Shown piece after piece: positions 8,761 to 17,150 of a DNA stretch of 64,000 nucleotides. The translations under genes and the position numbers were made by a program. The stretch spans positions 310,001-374,000 of the forward strand of contig NZ_CP037940.1 of NCBI RefSeq assembly GCF_004358325.1, given 5' to 3'. The stretch's first letter is position 1. Each line of letters starts with the position of its first letter. The notes beneath the pieces are model-generated. The model was given only the letters and a program-made list of their open reading frames with translations, made no database searches and was not told where the DNA came from. Source of the DNA: Periweissella cryptocerci. GTDB lineage: Bacteria; Bacillota; Bacilli; Lactobacillales; Lactobacillaceae.

Positions 8761-8811
8761 TTGAACTTCCTCATGTGTCGTGAATTTAATATGTTAATTA
8801 TATCACAAAAC

Positions 8812-8826
8812 ATGTAAGCGTTTCCG
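8812..8826. promoter_or_regulatory. cre site upstream of gldA
   Basis: ATGTAAGCGTTTCCG agrees with 14 of 15 positions of the CcpA cre consensus. It lies 52-66 bases upstream of the gldA start, a position overlapping or next to a promoter, so carbon catabolite repression of gldA is likely. Confidence 0.75.
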
Positions 8827-8860
8827 CCGTGAACACTTATCACACACGGTTCTGCCAAAA

Positions 8861-9745
8861 TCACTTAACAAAATTCAATGTCACTACCGTTTTAGATTTT
8901 TTCTTATCGACTCCCGTGACAATCATTTTTGCACCGTGCTTAACCAAAAATTCATCTTCACTTTGATAATCTGACAGTGGCGCAATTGCAGCCCCGTATT
9001 TACCGGCAGGCAATTGAATTTTCAAAATTGCATCACTATTGAAGGAGTTTGCAATTTCACGATCAAATGACGTCGACATATATGCTTGGTCTGAATAACG
9101 CGCTCCAACCTTAATCTGACCACCTTTGACCCCATAACCGATTGATTGCACGCTAGTGCCACGCCATACCGTCACATTGAGTGGCATCGCGAATTTATTC
9201 AAACCGCGGTCAATCTTGCCCACTTCGCCCTTTACTTGCTTAGTTCCAGGAATCAAATTCCGGAGGTAACTATTAATATCTTTATAGCCATCCGATGTGT
9301 AATGATAGATGGCTTTCTTTTGTGGTTTTGTTAATTTTTTGGCCCATTTGTGACTGGCTTGCAAAACTAAAGCATGCTGCTTTGCTGTCAAATTAGTCGT
9401 TTTCGTATCATACGTAAATTGTTTTGCTGGTGTCACATACATTTGTGAAGCCTTTAACGTTTTAGATTTAATGATAATTCGGTGCCCATTTAGTGCTTTG
9501 ACCTTCGCCCCAACCTTAACAACCGAATTCTTTGACAATTTGAAAGTTTTCACTACTTTCTGATTACTCTTCTTAACTTGGTAAACTTTAATCGTCTTAG
9601 CAGTTACTTGTAGCTTATGCCCCTTTTTAACCGCCTTACCCAAATTAGCCTGTGACATACCATCCGCATGGACGCTGACCCCAACACCCATCGCCAACGT
9701 TGCAACCCCCAACGTCGTAATTCCAAACTTCTTCATTCCATTCAT
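8861..9745 (-). CDS. Secreted ADP-ribosyltransferase-like protein (R-S-ExE class)
   Basis: This is a 294-residue protein. The start at 9745 has GGGGAG 9 bases upstream. Residues 1-27 are a classical signal peptide ending VHA|DG. Residues about 40-110 are Lys/Tyr/Val-rich and resemble the SH3-like modules of the lysozyme at 32489 and the protease at 59329. The C-terminal half matches the fold of binary-toxin/C3-like ADP-ribosyltransferases: AIYHYTSDGYKDINSYLR (145-162), catalytic Arg195 in VTVWRGTS, the STS motif at 224-226 in AYMSTSFD, and the ARTT loop with Glu263-Asp-Glu265 in SEDEFLVKHGAKM. In characterised relatives an ExE pair directs ADP-ribose transfer to arginine. No binding partner or immunity gene is adjacent. 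Target and host range are unknown; activity is inferred from intact catalytic residues. Confidence 0.85.
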   Translation of the reverse strand: MNGMKKFGITTLGVATLAMGVGVSVHADGMSQANLGKAVKKGHKLQVTAKTIKVYQVKKSNQKVVKTFKLSKNSVVKVGAKVKALNGHRIIIKSKTLKASQMYVTPAKQFTYDTKTTNLTAKQHALVLQASHKWAKKLTKPQKKAIYHYTSDGYKDINSYLRNLIPGTKQVKGEVGKIDRGLNKFAMPLNVTVWRGTSVQSIGYGVKGGQIKVGARYSDQAYMSTSFDREIANSFNSDAILKIQLPAGKYGAAIAPLSDYQSEDEFLVKHGAKMIVTGVDKKKSKTVVTLNFVK

Positions 9746-9800
9746 TATGCATTTCTCCCCAAAATAAATTGTATTGTCGTCATGTAACAAAAATAAATGT

Positions 9801-9817
9801 AACATTACCGTAATGTT
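9801..9817. promoter_or_regulatory. Perfect palindrome upstream of the ADP-ribosyltransferase gene
   Basis: AACATTACCGTAATGTT is an 8+1+8 perfect inverted repeat 56-72 bases before the gene start. It lacks a T-tract, so it is more likely a repressor or activator site than a terminator. The regulator is unknown. Confidence 0.5.
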
Positions 9818-10018
9818 TCTTCAACTACTTTTTAAATTTGGCACATTTACCCCGGTCAACGCCTAAAATCACAAAAAAAATTTGACAATTAAAATGGCAA
9901 TCGTCAAGTTAATTCCTAATAATGAGTCATATCACTGGTATTAATCTAAAAAAGGTCTATCGTTAGAAGAGTAGATTGCATTCTACAAAAATTTAGTTCG
10001 ACGAAAGAGGCTTATACC

Positions 10019-10162
10019 ATGGTAAAAAAGCACAGTAAAGAAGAACGTAAAGCATTGATTGAAGCAGAAATGGCTGCTCGCGATAAGGACCCAAAGGATA
10101 CTAGTAAAGAATCTGGCTTCGATAAACTTCGCGATCAAGAAGCTAAGTTAAACCAAGCATAG
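10019..10162 (+). CDS. Small charged protein, 47 residues
   Basis: The ATG at 10019 has AAAGAGG 8 bases upstream and encodes MVKKHSKEERKALIEAEMAA followed by a hydrophilic tail to DQEAKLNQA. It is rich in Lys, Glu, Asp and Ala with no membrane segment and would be a soluble, probably helical or disordered protein. A terminator follows directly, so it is a single-gene unit. I do not recognise the family. Small proteins of this composition occur in many Lactobacillales and could be stress- or stationary-phase-associated, but that is inference. Confidence 0.75.
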   Translation: MVKKHSKEERKALIEAEMAARDKDPKDTSKESGFDKLRDQEAKLNQA

Positions 10163-10197
10163 TAACTAGTTTACAACGCATATATTCGATTAAACTT

Positions 10198-10233
10198 AAA
10201 ACGTGTCGTCTATTAATGGCGCCACGTTTTTTT
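10198..10233 (+). terminator. Terminator of the 47-residue protein gene
   Basis: AAAACGTG and CACGTTTT form an 8-bp stem around a 17-base loop, followed by further T residues, 35 bases after the stop at 10162. Confidence 0.75.
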
Positions 10234-10428
10234 CGTTCACTAAAAGCGAGTTTGTCTTGCCGGTAAATAATCTCATTACAGCATTGCGTCATTTATTACA
10301 ATAGTGTAACATTGAGTTTTATCGATGGTTGTCACTTGCTTTATTAATGTATTAGCTATCATCCACATGCAATGCCTTCAAAATCAAGCACATATCATTT
10401 ATTACTAGAACTATAAGGGAGTTTTATC

Positions 10429-12318
10429 ATGGGGGAAACACATCTACACCGCCGCTATATTAGTGGCTTTGACGGGGTTCGCGCGATTGCCGTGCTCGCT
10501 GTTATTTTATATCATATTTTTCCAAACGCATTACCTGGGGGTTATTTGGGGGTGCCAATTTTCTTTGTAGTTTCCGGTTATTTAATTACCGATTTACTAC
10601 GACAAGAGCTCGCCAATACCAATAAAATTAATCTTCGGAGTTTTTATGAACGCCGGATTAAGCGACTCTACCCGGCACTACTAGTTATGCTTGTCTTAAC
10701 TGCAGCCTACATTACTTTGTTTGACCGTGGGGCACTGTTGGGATTACGGGCAACCATCTTAACTAATCTGGTTTACGTCTATAATTTCTGGGAAATTAAT
10801 CACGGGCAATCGTATTTTCAACAATTTACCGCCCCATCACCTTTTACCCACCTCTGGTCATTATCGATTGAAGGTCAATTTTATTTAGTGTGGCCGGTAT
10901 TAGTATGGTTACTTGCTAAATTTAAACTGCGAGCCAGTAATATCTTCAAAGGTCTTATGATTCTAGCGTTTGTTTCCGCAGCCCTAATGGCGCTAAAATA
11001 TAACCCCGAAAATATTAATCGTGTTTATTACGGGACTGATACGCGCCTCTTCACCATTATTTTCGGTGCTGCTCTAGCTTATATCTGGCCATCAACCCAT
11101 TTGAGCGAAACTTTGAATGCTACAAGTAAAAAGTTTTTAAATTACCTCAGCTTTGGCGCATTGGGACTTATTTTATTAGGATTCTTCGTCCTAAATGGAC
11201 AAGCATCACTGACCTACTATGGTGGGATGTTTGTCTTTGGTTTTGTCGCAATGATTTTTGTCGGGACAATTGCTCACCCAAGTGCTTTTCTCGCAAAGCC
11301 TTTGAGTAATCGTGTCTTTCGTTGGATTGGTACCCGTTCATATGGTATTTATTTGTATCAGTACCCCGTGCTCGTTTTCTTTGAACATGCGGTACCAAAT
11401 TATCAAAGCCACCATATTCTCTACGGACTTGTCGAACTAATTATCATTGGTGTAATTAGTGAACTTAGCTACCGCTACCTCGAACGACCTTTACAACACA
11501 TTAATGTTGCCAAAACAAAAACGGTCTACGGGCGCTTCATGCATAACGATCGGCACGTCTTAATTGCGACCGGGGTTGCGATTGTCGTTATTGCCATTTT
11601 TAGTTTCGGTCTATTTCAACCGCAAGCTGCTACTGGTTATCAATCACCCTTACAGGTCCAATTGGCCAAACGGGAACGGGAAGCTAAACGTGCCAATAAA
11701 GTCGTTACCGAAGCACAAGCGGCAAAATTAAAACAACCAAAAAGCAAAACAAAAAAAGAAGCAACCACCGCACCTACAAAAACGCACCTAAGTGCCAAAC
11801 AGCGACGCATTGCTCGTACTTATAACTTGTCTTACCCAGCTGCACAAACATTAGTAAACACACAAATCACTGCTATTGGTGACTCAATGCTTATCAACGT
11901 TGGCCCAAGCCTGCAAAAAATCGTCCCAACTGTGATTGACGGTCAAATTGGTCGCCAACCTGGGGTGGCGCCTGACTTACTTCACCAACGTAAATTAATG
12001 CCCAATATTTTAGTCATGCTTGGTACAAACGGCCTAGTTAATCAGCTAACCATCGACCAAGTAATGAAGCTGGCGGGTACTAAACGCCAAGTGTTCTGGG
12101 TCAATAATTTTGTCGCCAATAAATCATGGATTGCGCCAAATGTGAAAATACTCGCCAAGCAGCATCAAGCTAATTTCCACTTGATAAATTGGCATGCCCT
12201 AGTTCGCACGCACCAAGATTGGTTAGGTCCGGATGGCATCCACCCGAATACGGTTGGCGATATCCACTTAACTAACCTGATTGCCAGTGAAGTTGCCCGC
12301 GTTAACGCAAAGGGATAA
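10429..12318 (+). CDS. oatA: Peptidoglycan O-acetyltransferase, OatA type
   Basis: This 629-residue two-domain membrane enzyme has an N-terminal acyltransferase-3 domain (about 1-400) with roughly ten or eleven membrane segments and the motifs ISGFDGVRAIAVLAVILYH, FFVVSGYLIT and FYERRIKRLYPAL. A Lys-rich linker follows (about 405-470), then an extracytoplasmic SGNH-hydrolase-like domain with catalytic blocks TAIGDSML, VMLGTNG and DGIHPN. In Gram-positive bacteria such proteins O-acetylate MurNAc and give resistance to lysozyme. The 265 bases before it hold no gene. It is monocistronic, with a terminator right after it. Acylation of another surface polymer is possible, but the fused SGNH domain favours OatA. 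Confidence 0.9.
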   Translation: MGETHLHRRYISGFDGVRAIAVLAVILYHIFPNALPGGYLGVPIFFVVSGYLITDLLRQELANTNKINLRSFYERRIKRLYPALLVMLVLTAAYITLFDRGALLGLRATILTNLVYVYNFWEINHGQSYFQQFTAPSPFTHLWSLSIEGQFYLVWPVLVWLLAKFKLRASNIFKGLMILAFVSAALMALKYNPENINRVYYGTDTRLFTIIFGAALAYIWPSTHLSETLNATSKKFLNYLSFGALGLILLGFFVLNGQASLTYYGGMFVFGFVAMIFVGTIAHPSAFLAKPLSNRVFRWIGTRSYGIYLYQYPVLVFFEHAVPNYQSHHILYGLVELIIIGVISELSYRYLERPLQHINVAKTKTVYGRFMHNDRHVLIATGVAIVVIAIFSFGLFQPQAATGYQSPLQVQLAKREREAKRANKVVTEAQAAKLKQPKSKTKKEATTAPTKTHLSAKQRRIARTYNLSYPAAQTLVNTQITAIGDSMLINVGPSLQKIVPTVIDGQIGRQPGVAPDLLHQRKLMPNILVMLGTNGLVNQLTIDQVMKLAGTKRQVFWVNNFVANKSWIAPNVKILAKQHQANFHLINWHALVRTHQDWLGPDGIHPNTVGDIHLTNLIASEVARVNAKG

Positions 12319-12331
12319 GGCAATAACTACT

Positions 12332-12367
12332 GAGTACGTTTCTAGTAATAGAAGCGTACTCTTTTTT
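12332..12367 (+). terminator. Terminator of the oatA-like gene
   Basis: GAGTACG and CGTACTC form the outer stem with a CT/AG inner extension, followed by six T, 14 bases after the stop. Confidence 0.85.
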
Positions 12368-12507
12368 GTCCCATTTACAACAAATTCCTTAATGTAGGTG
12401 TCACCTCAACGAATCTTAAATAGTCACTTCACAGACGTTACAAGACAAATTTGCAAAAAAAGTCCGACAATTAATTAAATAACGATTAAAATAATTAAAA
12501 TCGTCCA

Positions 12508-12536
12508 TTGACTTTTAATCAATTTGCCATTATTCT
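12508..12536 (+). promoter_or_regulatory. Sigma-A type promoter for the T-box operon
   Basis: A -35 TTGACT at 12508 and -10 TATTCT at 12531 are separated by 17 bases. The last part of this promoter (ATTTGCCATTATTCT) recurs upstream of the third peptide-binding gene at 17038-17066. Confidence 0.75.
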
Positions 12537-12540
12537 GTAG

Positions 12541-12839
12541 TTACGCAATTGAATGAAAATAAACAAGTTGATCAGGAAAGTAATTATGTGGCGCTCGCCC
12601 AGAAAGTTCACGTTGATGGAAGTGAACCCTGCCTAGCATAATGAAAATGGCCTGTGATTGGTATAGTTGAACCTCGTTTACGAGTTTAAAACTATAACGG
12701 GGTGGTTACCGTTATCACAACACACGGATTGCTATATCATAACAGTCCGTTGCTAAGGATGATCGAGCAATCTATCATCAAAAGATAGAATGGTAACACG
12801 ACAAGCTCGTTTCTAAATTAATTAGGAATGAGTTTTTTT
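12541..12839 (+). promoter_or_regulatory. T-box riboswitch, probable methionine specifier
   Basis: The leader has a stem I with basal CAGG/CCTG pairing and a specifier loop with the loop-E parts AAGTA on the 5' side and GAA on the 3' side. Next come an ATTATG/CATAAT helix, a variant T-box TGGTAACACG at 12791-12800, and a terminator built from CTCGTTTCTAA and TTAGGAATGAG followed by seven T (12806-12839). In the specifier loop the triplet after GAA-N is ATG (12647-12649), followed by a purine, pointing to tRNA-Met. TGGT in the T-box would pair with an ACCA acceptor end, as elongator tRNA-Met has. Uncharged tRNA-Met would thus switch on the peptide-binding genes. Confidence 0.82.
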
Positions 12840-12903
12840 GCATTCATTGCGTACTGCGTTTAATATATTCGAGCATTGCTCATGAATTGGGGAAGATTAG
12901 GTT

Positions 12904-12942
12904 ATGAGAATCAAGCGAATTACGATTTGTAGCGCCACATAA
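12904..12942 (+). other. Possible 12-codon leader ORF
   Basis: An ATG at 12904 with GGGGA about 10 bases upstream reads MRIKRITICSAT and stops at TAA, between the T-box terminator and the first peptide-binding gene. It could be a translated leader peptide or chance. No Met codons beyond the start are present, so it is not an attenuator of the usual type. Confidence 0.25.
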
Positions 12943-13026
12943 TAGCACCAGGGGGAGTGCCACAATGATGTAGGCACGCAATCTCGCATCAATTGCCACA
13001 GTAACCAAATTGGAGATATAGACACT

Positions 13027-14811
13027 ATGGGAAAGAAACTCACTTACACACTTAGTACCATCGCGGTTCTTGCAGTAATCGCTGGTGCCGTTGCGCTCTT
13101 GCACAAACCGAGTGCTAACACCAAACCAAAAGCCGATGCTAAAATTGGTGATTTCAAAGTAACTTATACAAACAAGGCCAAACCGATTAAAGATGGCACT
13201 TTAAAAATTGGCCTCGCTCAGGCTTTTACCGGTGTATTTGCGCCGGAGCTAGTTACCCAACAAGTTGATAGTCTCATTGCCCAACCATTAGGTACTGGTT
13301 TACTCAAAAATAACTCATCGTACCAAGTCGTCGATGGTGGGGCTGCTAACTTTAAGCTCGATAAGGCAACTAAAACCGCTACGATTACGTTGCACAAAGG
13401 TTTAACGTGGTCAGATGGTAAACCAGTCATCGCCAAGGACTTAGAGTTTGCTTATGAAATTGTTGGTAATTTAGCTTACGGTGGTATTACGTACACTGAT
13501 TCATTAGAAAATATTAAAGGTATGGCCGCGTTTCACAAAGGTCGCGCAAAATCGATTAGTGGGATCACCTATCCAGATGGCGAAAACGGTAATTCAATTA
13601 AATTGGCCTTTAACAAACTTTCACCAGGCTTAACACAAGCGGGATCAGGTGATTATCTATCCACCGCCGAACCATACCACTACTTGAAAGACATTAAACC
13701 TGCCAAGCTCGCTGGGTCAAAGCAAATTCGTCAAGCCCCCCTTTCATGGGGTCCATTTAAAGTTGAAAAAGTCCTCACGGGTCAAAACATCACCTATGTT
13801 CGAAACCCCTACTACTACGCAGCCAAGGCGAAATTAGCCAAAATTGACTTACAAGTAGTTGCGAGTTCATCAATTGTGGAAGGTCTAAAAACCAAACAAT
13901 ATGATATTGCGTATCAAGTGCCAACGACTTCATACCCGGCTGTCAAAAAATTACCAGATTATGTCCAAACTGGCCGGCAGTCATTATCATTTTCTGCAAC
14001 TTACTTTAACTTAGGTCACTTTGACGCAAAGCAAGGCGTTAATGTGCAAGACCGGAAAACAATTCTGCAAAATAAAAGTATTCGGCAAGCTTTGGGGTAT
14101 GCATTGAATACTGATCAAGTTAACAAGAAATTCAATAATGGGCTTCAAACCTTTGCAAATTCAACGGTGCCACCGGTTTACAGTGGTTACAACGATAAAG
14201 CAGTCAAAGGCTTCCCCTTGGATATTAAAAAAGCCAATGCAATCCTCGATAAAGCTGGTTTCAAATGGGACGCAAAGCATGAATACCGGCTGAATCCGGA
14301 TGGCAAGCCATTTTCTTTAACCTACTTGGCGCAAAACGCCGGGGCGATTTCTACGACCTTAGCGCAAAATAATTTACAACAATGGAAATCCGTTGGCCTT
14401 AATGTGCACTTATATAAGAATCGCTTAATCGATTTTAATAGCTGGGTCCAAAAAGTTACGACTAACTCGAATGATTGGGACATTACGAATGCGACCTGGA
14501 GCTTAAATCCTGACCCGTCACAATCTGACCTCTTCTCAGCTTCTGCTCAATACAACTTGGGGCACTATGTATCACCTGAACTGACCAAAATCATTAACAA
14601 TATTGATTCTGAAAAGTCATTGGATACAACTTACCGGAAAGCCCAATTTGCCGCCTATCAGCAATACATTCAGGACGAAGCTGTCGTGATTCCCCAAAGT
14701 TTCAGCATTAGTTGGACACCAATTAACAGACGTGTCATTGGTTGGAGTAAAGATGTTGGCGTTTATAATATGTACGGGAACTTAGCTGTTTCAGCGGATT
14801 CACCAGAATAA
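13027..14811 (+). CDS. Peptide ABC transporter substrate-binding protein (OppA family), copy 1
   Basis: This is a 594-residue extracytoplasmic solute-binding protein of family 5 (SBP_bac_5). It has the ITLHKGLTWSDGKPVIAKDLEFAYE block near residue 120-145, PLSWGPFKVEKVLTG, ATYFNLGHF and IRQALGYALNTDQVN, which are the usual peptide-binding signatures. The N-terminus MGKKLTYTLSTIAVLAVIAG continues into GAVALLHKPS and lacks the lipobox cysteine of ordinary OppA lipoproteins, so it may stay tethered by an uncleaved membrane helix. The ribosome site GGAG is 11 bases before the ATG. It is first in the T-box-controlled unit, and the next copy begins 59 bases later. No permease or ATPase genes are linked, so it must use a transporter encoded elsewhere. 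Confidence 0.93.
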   Translation: MGKKLTYTLSTIAVLAVIAGAVALLHKPSANTKPKADAKIGDFKVTYTNKAKPIKDGTLKIGLAQAFTGVFAPELVTQQVDSLIAQPLGTGLLKNNSSYQVVDGGAANFKLDKATKTATITLHKGLTWSDGKPVIAKDLEFAYEIVGNLAYGGITYTDSLENIKGMAAFHKGRAKSISGITYPDGENGNSIKLAFNKLSPGLTQAGSGDYLSTAEPYHYLKDIKPAKLAGSKQIRQAPLSWGPFKVEKVLTGQNITYVRNPYYYAAKAKLAKIDLQVVASSSIVEGLKTKQYDIAYQVPTTSYPAVKKLPDYVQTGRQSLSFSATYFNLGHFDAKQGVNVQDRKTILQNKSIRQALGYALNTDQVNKKFNNGLQTFANSTVPPVYSGYNDKAVKGFPLDIKKANAILDKAGFKWDAKHEYRLNPDGKPFSLTYLAQNAGAISTTLAQNNLQQWKSVGLNVHLYKNRLIDFNSWVQKVTTNSNDWDITNATWSLNPDPSQSDLFSASAQYNLGHYVSPELTKIINNIDSEKSLDTTYRKAQFAAYQQYIQDEAVVIPQSFSISWTPINRRVIGWSKDVGVYNMYGNLAVSADSPE

Positions 14812-14870
14812 CTCGTGACACTCAAATTTGGAATTTACCAAGATACAGAGTTAATAGGAGATTATATATT

Positions 14871-16658
14871 ATGGGAAAGAAAACAATTTATACAGTAGGC
14901 ACGGTTGCCGTTGTCGTAATCGCTGCCGGTGCATTTGCAATATTACACCACCCAACTAAAGCACAGACCCACAAAGATGCTACCGTTGGTGATTTTAAAA
15001 TTTCATATACTAACAACGCTAAACCAATTAAGGACGGTACCCTTAAAATTGGTTTGTTTCAAGATGAACCCTTCACCGGAATTTTCGCACCAGATTTAAT
15101 TTCCCAGACGGTTGATGGTTTCCTAACCGGACCACTGGGGAGTGGGCTCTTCAAAAACGATGAGTCTTACAAAATTGTTGATGGTGGTGCCGCTAACTTC
15201 AAGCTTGATAAGGCAACGAAATCTGCCACAATTACTTTGCGTAAAGGTGTCACGTGGTCAGATGGTAAGCCTGTAACTGCCAAAGATTTGGAATTTGCCT
15301 ACGAAATCGTAGCCAATCAAGCGTACGGTGGCATTACCTATACTGATACGTTAGCCAATATTAAAGGCATGGCTGCTTATCACGCTGGCAAAGCAAAAAC
15401 CATTAGCGGTATCACTTATCCAAACGGTGAAACTGGTAATTCCATTAAGTTACAATTTGGCCGCTTGACCCCCAGTATGGAACAAACTGGTTCAGGTAAT
15501 TTCTTGGAATCCGCTGAACCATATCACTATATGAAAGACATCGCCCCCGCCAAGTTAGCTGGTTCAAAAGCCGTCCGCCAAGCACCACTTTCATGGGGCC
15601 CTTTCAAAGTTGAAAAAATTATCGCTGGGCAATCAGTCCAATACGTCCGGAACCCATACTACTATGGTCCCAAAGCGAAACTAGCTAGGATAGATACCCA
15701 AGTATCCTCTAGTGCAAGTGCTGCAGCGGCCTTGAAAGCCAAAAAATTTGACATTGCTTACGGTCAATCCTCGACTGCTTATCCCAAGATTAAGGCACTC
15801 ACTGATTATGTCCAAACTGGGAAGAAAGCATTGTCATTTTCAGCAACATACTTTAACTTAGGGCACTATGATACTAAAAAAGGCGTGAACGTCCAAGATC
15901 GGAAAACCCCTTTGCAAAATACGGCACTTCGACAAGCATTAGGGTATGCCTTAAATATTGAACAAGTTAACAAAAAGTTCAGTAATGGCCTTAAAACCCG
16001 TGCTAACTCGACGATTCCAACCGCAATTAAAGGAGCCAATGATAAATCAGTCAAAGGGTTCCCCTTGGATGTTAAAAAAGCTAATTCGTTACTCGATAAG
16101 GCCGGCTTTAAATGGGATGCGAAGCACGAATATCGGTTGAATACCGATGGTAAGCCATTCCAATTGACTTACATGGCGCAAAACTCAACCGCTAACTCGG
16201 AACCAATTGCCCAGAACAACATCCAACAATGGAAAGCTGTTGGGGTTAAAGTGCATCTCTACAAAGACCGATTAACGGACTTTAACAGTTGGGCTCAAGT
16301 TGTCACTAGTGGCACCGGCGATTGGGATATCACTGATGGTAGTTGGTCGATTAATCCCGACCCTTCACCAGCAGACCTTTTCTCAGTCGGCGCTCAGTAC
16401 AACTTAGGCCACTATGTTTCACCCGAACTTACGAAAATTCTTACTAATATTGATTCAACCAAAGCATTGGATCCAACTTACCGGAAAGCACAAGTCAATG
16501 CTTACCAGCAATACGTCCAAAAAGAAGCCGTGGTTATTCCACAAAGCTTCGGCATTGGCTGGATTCCAGTTAACAAACGGGTAATTGGCTGGACAAATGA
16601 AGCCAATAGCTACAATGATTACGCTACTTTAGCCGTTTCAGCTAATTCACCTGAGTAA
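14871..16658 (+). CDS. Peptide ABC transporter substrate-binding protein (OppA family), copy 2
   Basis: This 595-residue paralogue of the preceding gene is similar along its whole length (for example DGGAANFKLDKATKSATITL and PLSWGPFKVEKI). It has the same unusual N-terminus: MGKKTIYTVGTVAVVVIAAG then AFAILHHP, with no lipobox cysteine. Its ribosome site is AGGAG before ATTATATATT-ATG. It lies 59 bases after copy 1 with no terminator between, so both are probably one transcript under the methionine-type T-box. Differences cluster around the ligand-contact region in the middle (for example SSASAAAALKAKKFDIAYG), suggesting different peptide preferences after duplication. Confidence 0.93.
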   Translation: MGKKTIYTVGTVAVVVIAAGAFAILHHPTKAQTHKDATVGDFKISYTNNAKPIKDGTLKIGLFQDEPFTGIFAPDLISQTVDGFLTGPLGSGLFKNDESYKIVDGGAANFKLDKATKSATITLRKGVTWSDGKPVTAKDLEFAYEIVANQAYGGITYTDTLANIKGMAAYHAGKAKTISGITYPNGETGNSIKLQFGRLTPSMEQTGSGNFLESAEPYHYMKDIAPAKLAGSKAVRQAPLSWGPFKVEKIIAGQSVQYVRNPYYYGPKAKLARIDTQVSSSASAAAALKAKKFDIAYGQSSTAYPKIKALTDYVQTGKKALSFSATYFNLGHYDTKKGVNVQDRKTPLQNTALRQALGYALNIEQVNKKFSNGLKTRANSTIPTAIKGANDKSVKGFPLDVKKANSLLDKAGFKWDAKHEYRLNTDGKPFQLTYMAQNSTANSEPIAQNNIQQWKAVGVKVHLYKDRLTDFNSWAQVVTSGTGDWDITDGSWSINPDPSPADLFSVGAQYNLGHYVSPELTKILTNIDSTKALDPTYRKAQVNAYQQYVQKEAVVIPQSFGIGWIPVNKRVIGWTNEANSYNDYATLAVSANSPE

Positions 16659-16682
16659 TTCTTATTCTAACTACTACCTTGC

Positions 16683-16946
16683 TCAATTTTATTCGGGTAC
16701 CAGAACAGGCACCCGATGATTATGGGAAACTGAACCTGGATAAGTTGGATGTAATCCCCGTTTACATCGGTTTACCAGTGTTCGTCGATTTCCCACCATT
16801 AATGTCCAAATGGTTTTAATTATGAAAGTAATGTAACTGAGAATTGCATTGCACTCACACTTTGGGGGGTGCGACATCACACCCCCCAAACCCCTACGAA
16901 GGCACGATTTCTCCTTATCTGATATAAGGAAGTAATCGTGCCTTTT
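16683..16946 (+). ncRNA. Structured 3' region with terminator, related to 18950-19161
   Basis: This stretch holds several potential stems: CGGGTACC/GGCACCCG at about 16694-16715, GGGAA/TTCCC enclosing a multi-hairpin segment (16723-16795), a 10-bp TTTGGGGGGT/ACCCCCCAAA hairpin at 16861-16890, and a final AAGGCACGATT/AATCGTGCCTT terminator at 16899-16946. The order GATTATGGGAA, TTCCC, CCATTA, TGTAACTGAGAATT and CCCTAC-terminator recurs after copy 3, so the two regions are duplicated along with the genes. They could be 3' untranslated RNA, a small RNA or a leader for the next gene. The function is unknown. Confidence 0.45.
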
Positions 16947-17037
16947 AATGTGGAACAAAAACCCGTTTTATTGCTGATAATCCTTCCCTTAATATTATAT
17001 TTACAATATACAATAATGTTAATGTGATATTTATTTA

Positions 17038-17066
17038 TTGACAACGCCAATATTTGCCATTATTCT
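17038..17066 (+). promoter_or_regulatory. Promoter of peptide-binding copy 3
   Basis: TTGACA at 17038 and TATTCT at 17061 are separated by 17 bases. The ATTTGCCATTATTCT part is identical to the promoter before the T-box, so this promoter was duplicated with the gene but without the T-box leader. AT-rich tracts precede it. Confidence 0.75.
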
Positions 17067-17150
17067 ATAAACACACATTTAAATAACGAACTAGTTTAGG
17101 AGCGTTCACGTGTTCTACTATTTTTTGTTAGCAAGAGGGAGATATGTATT

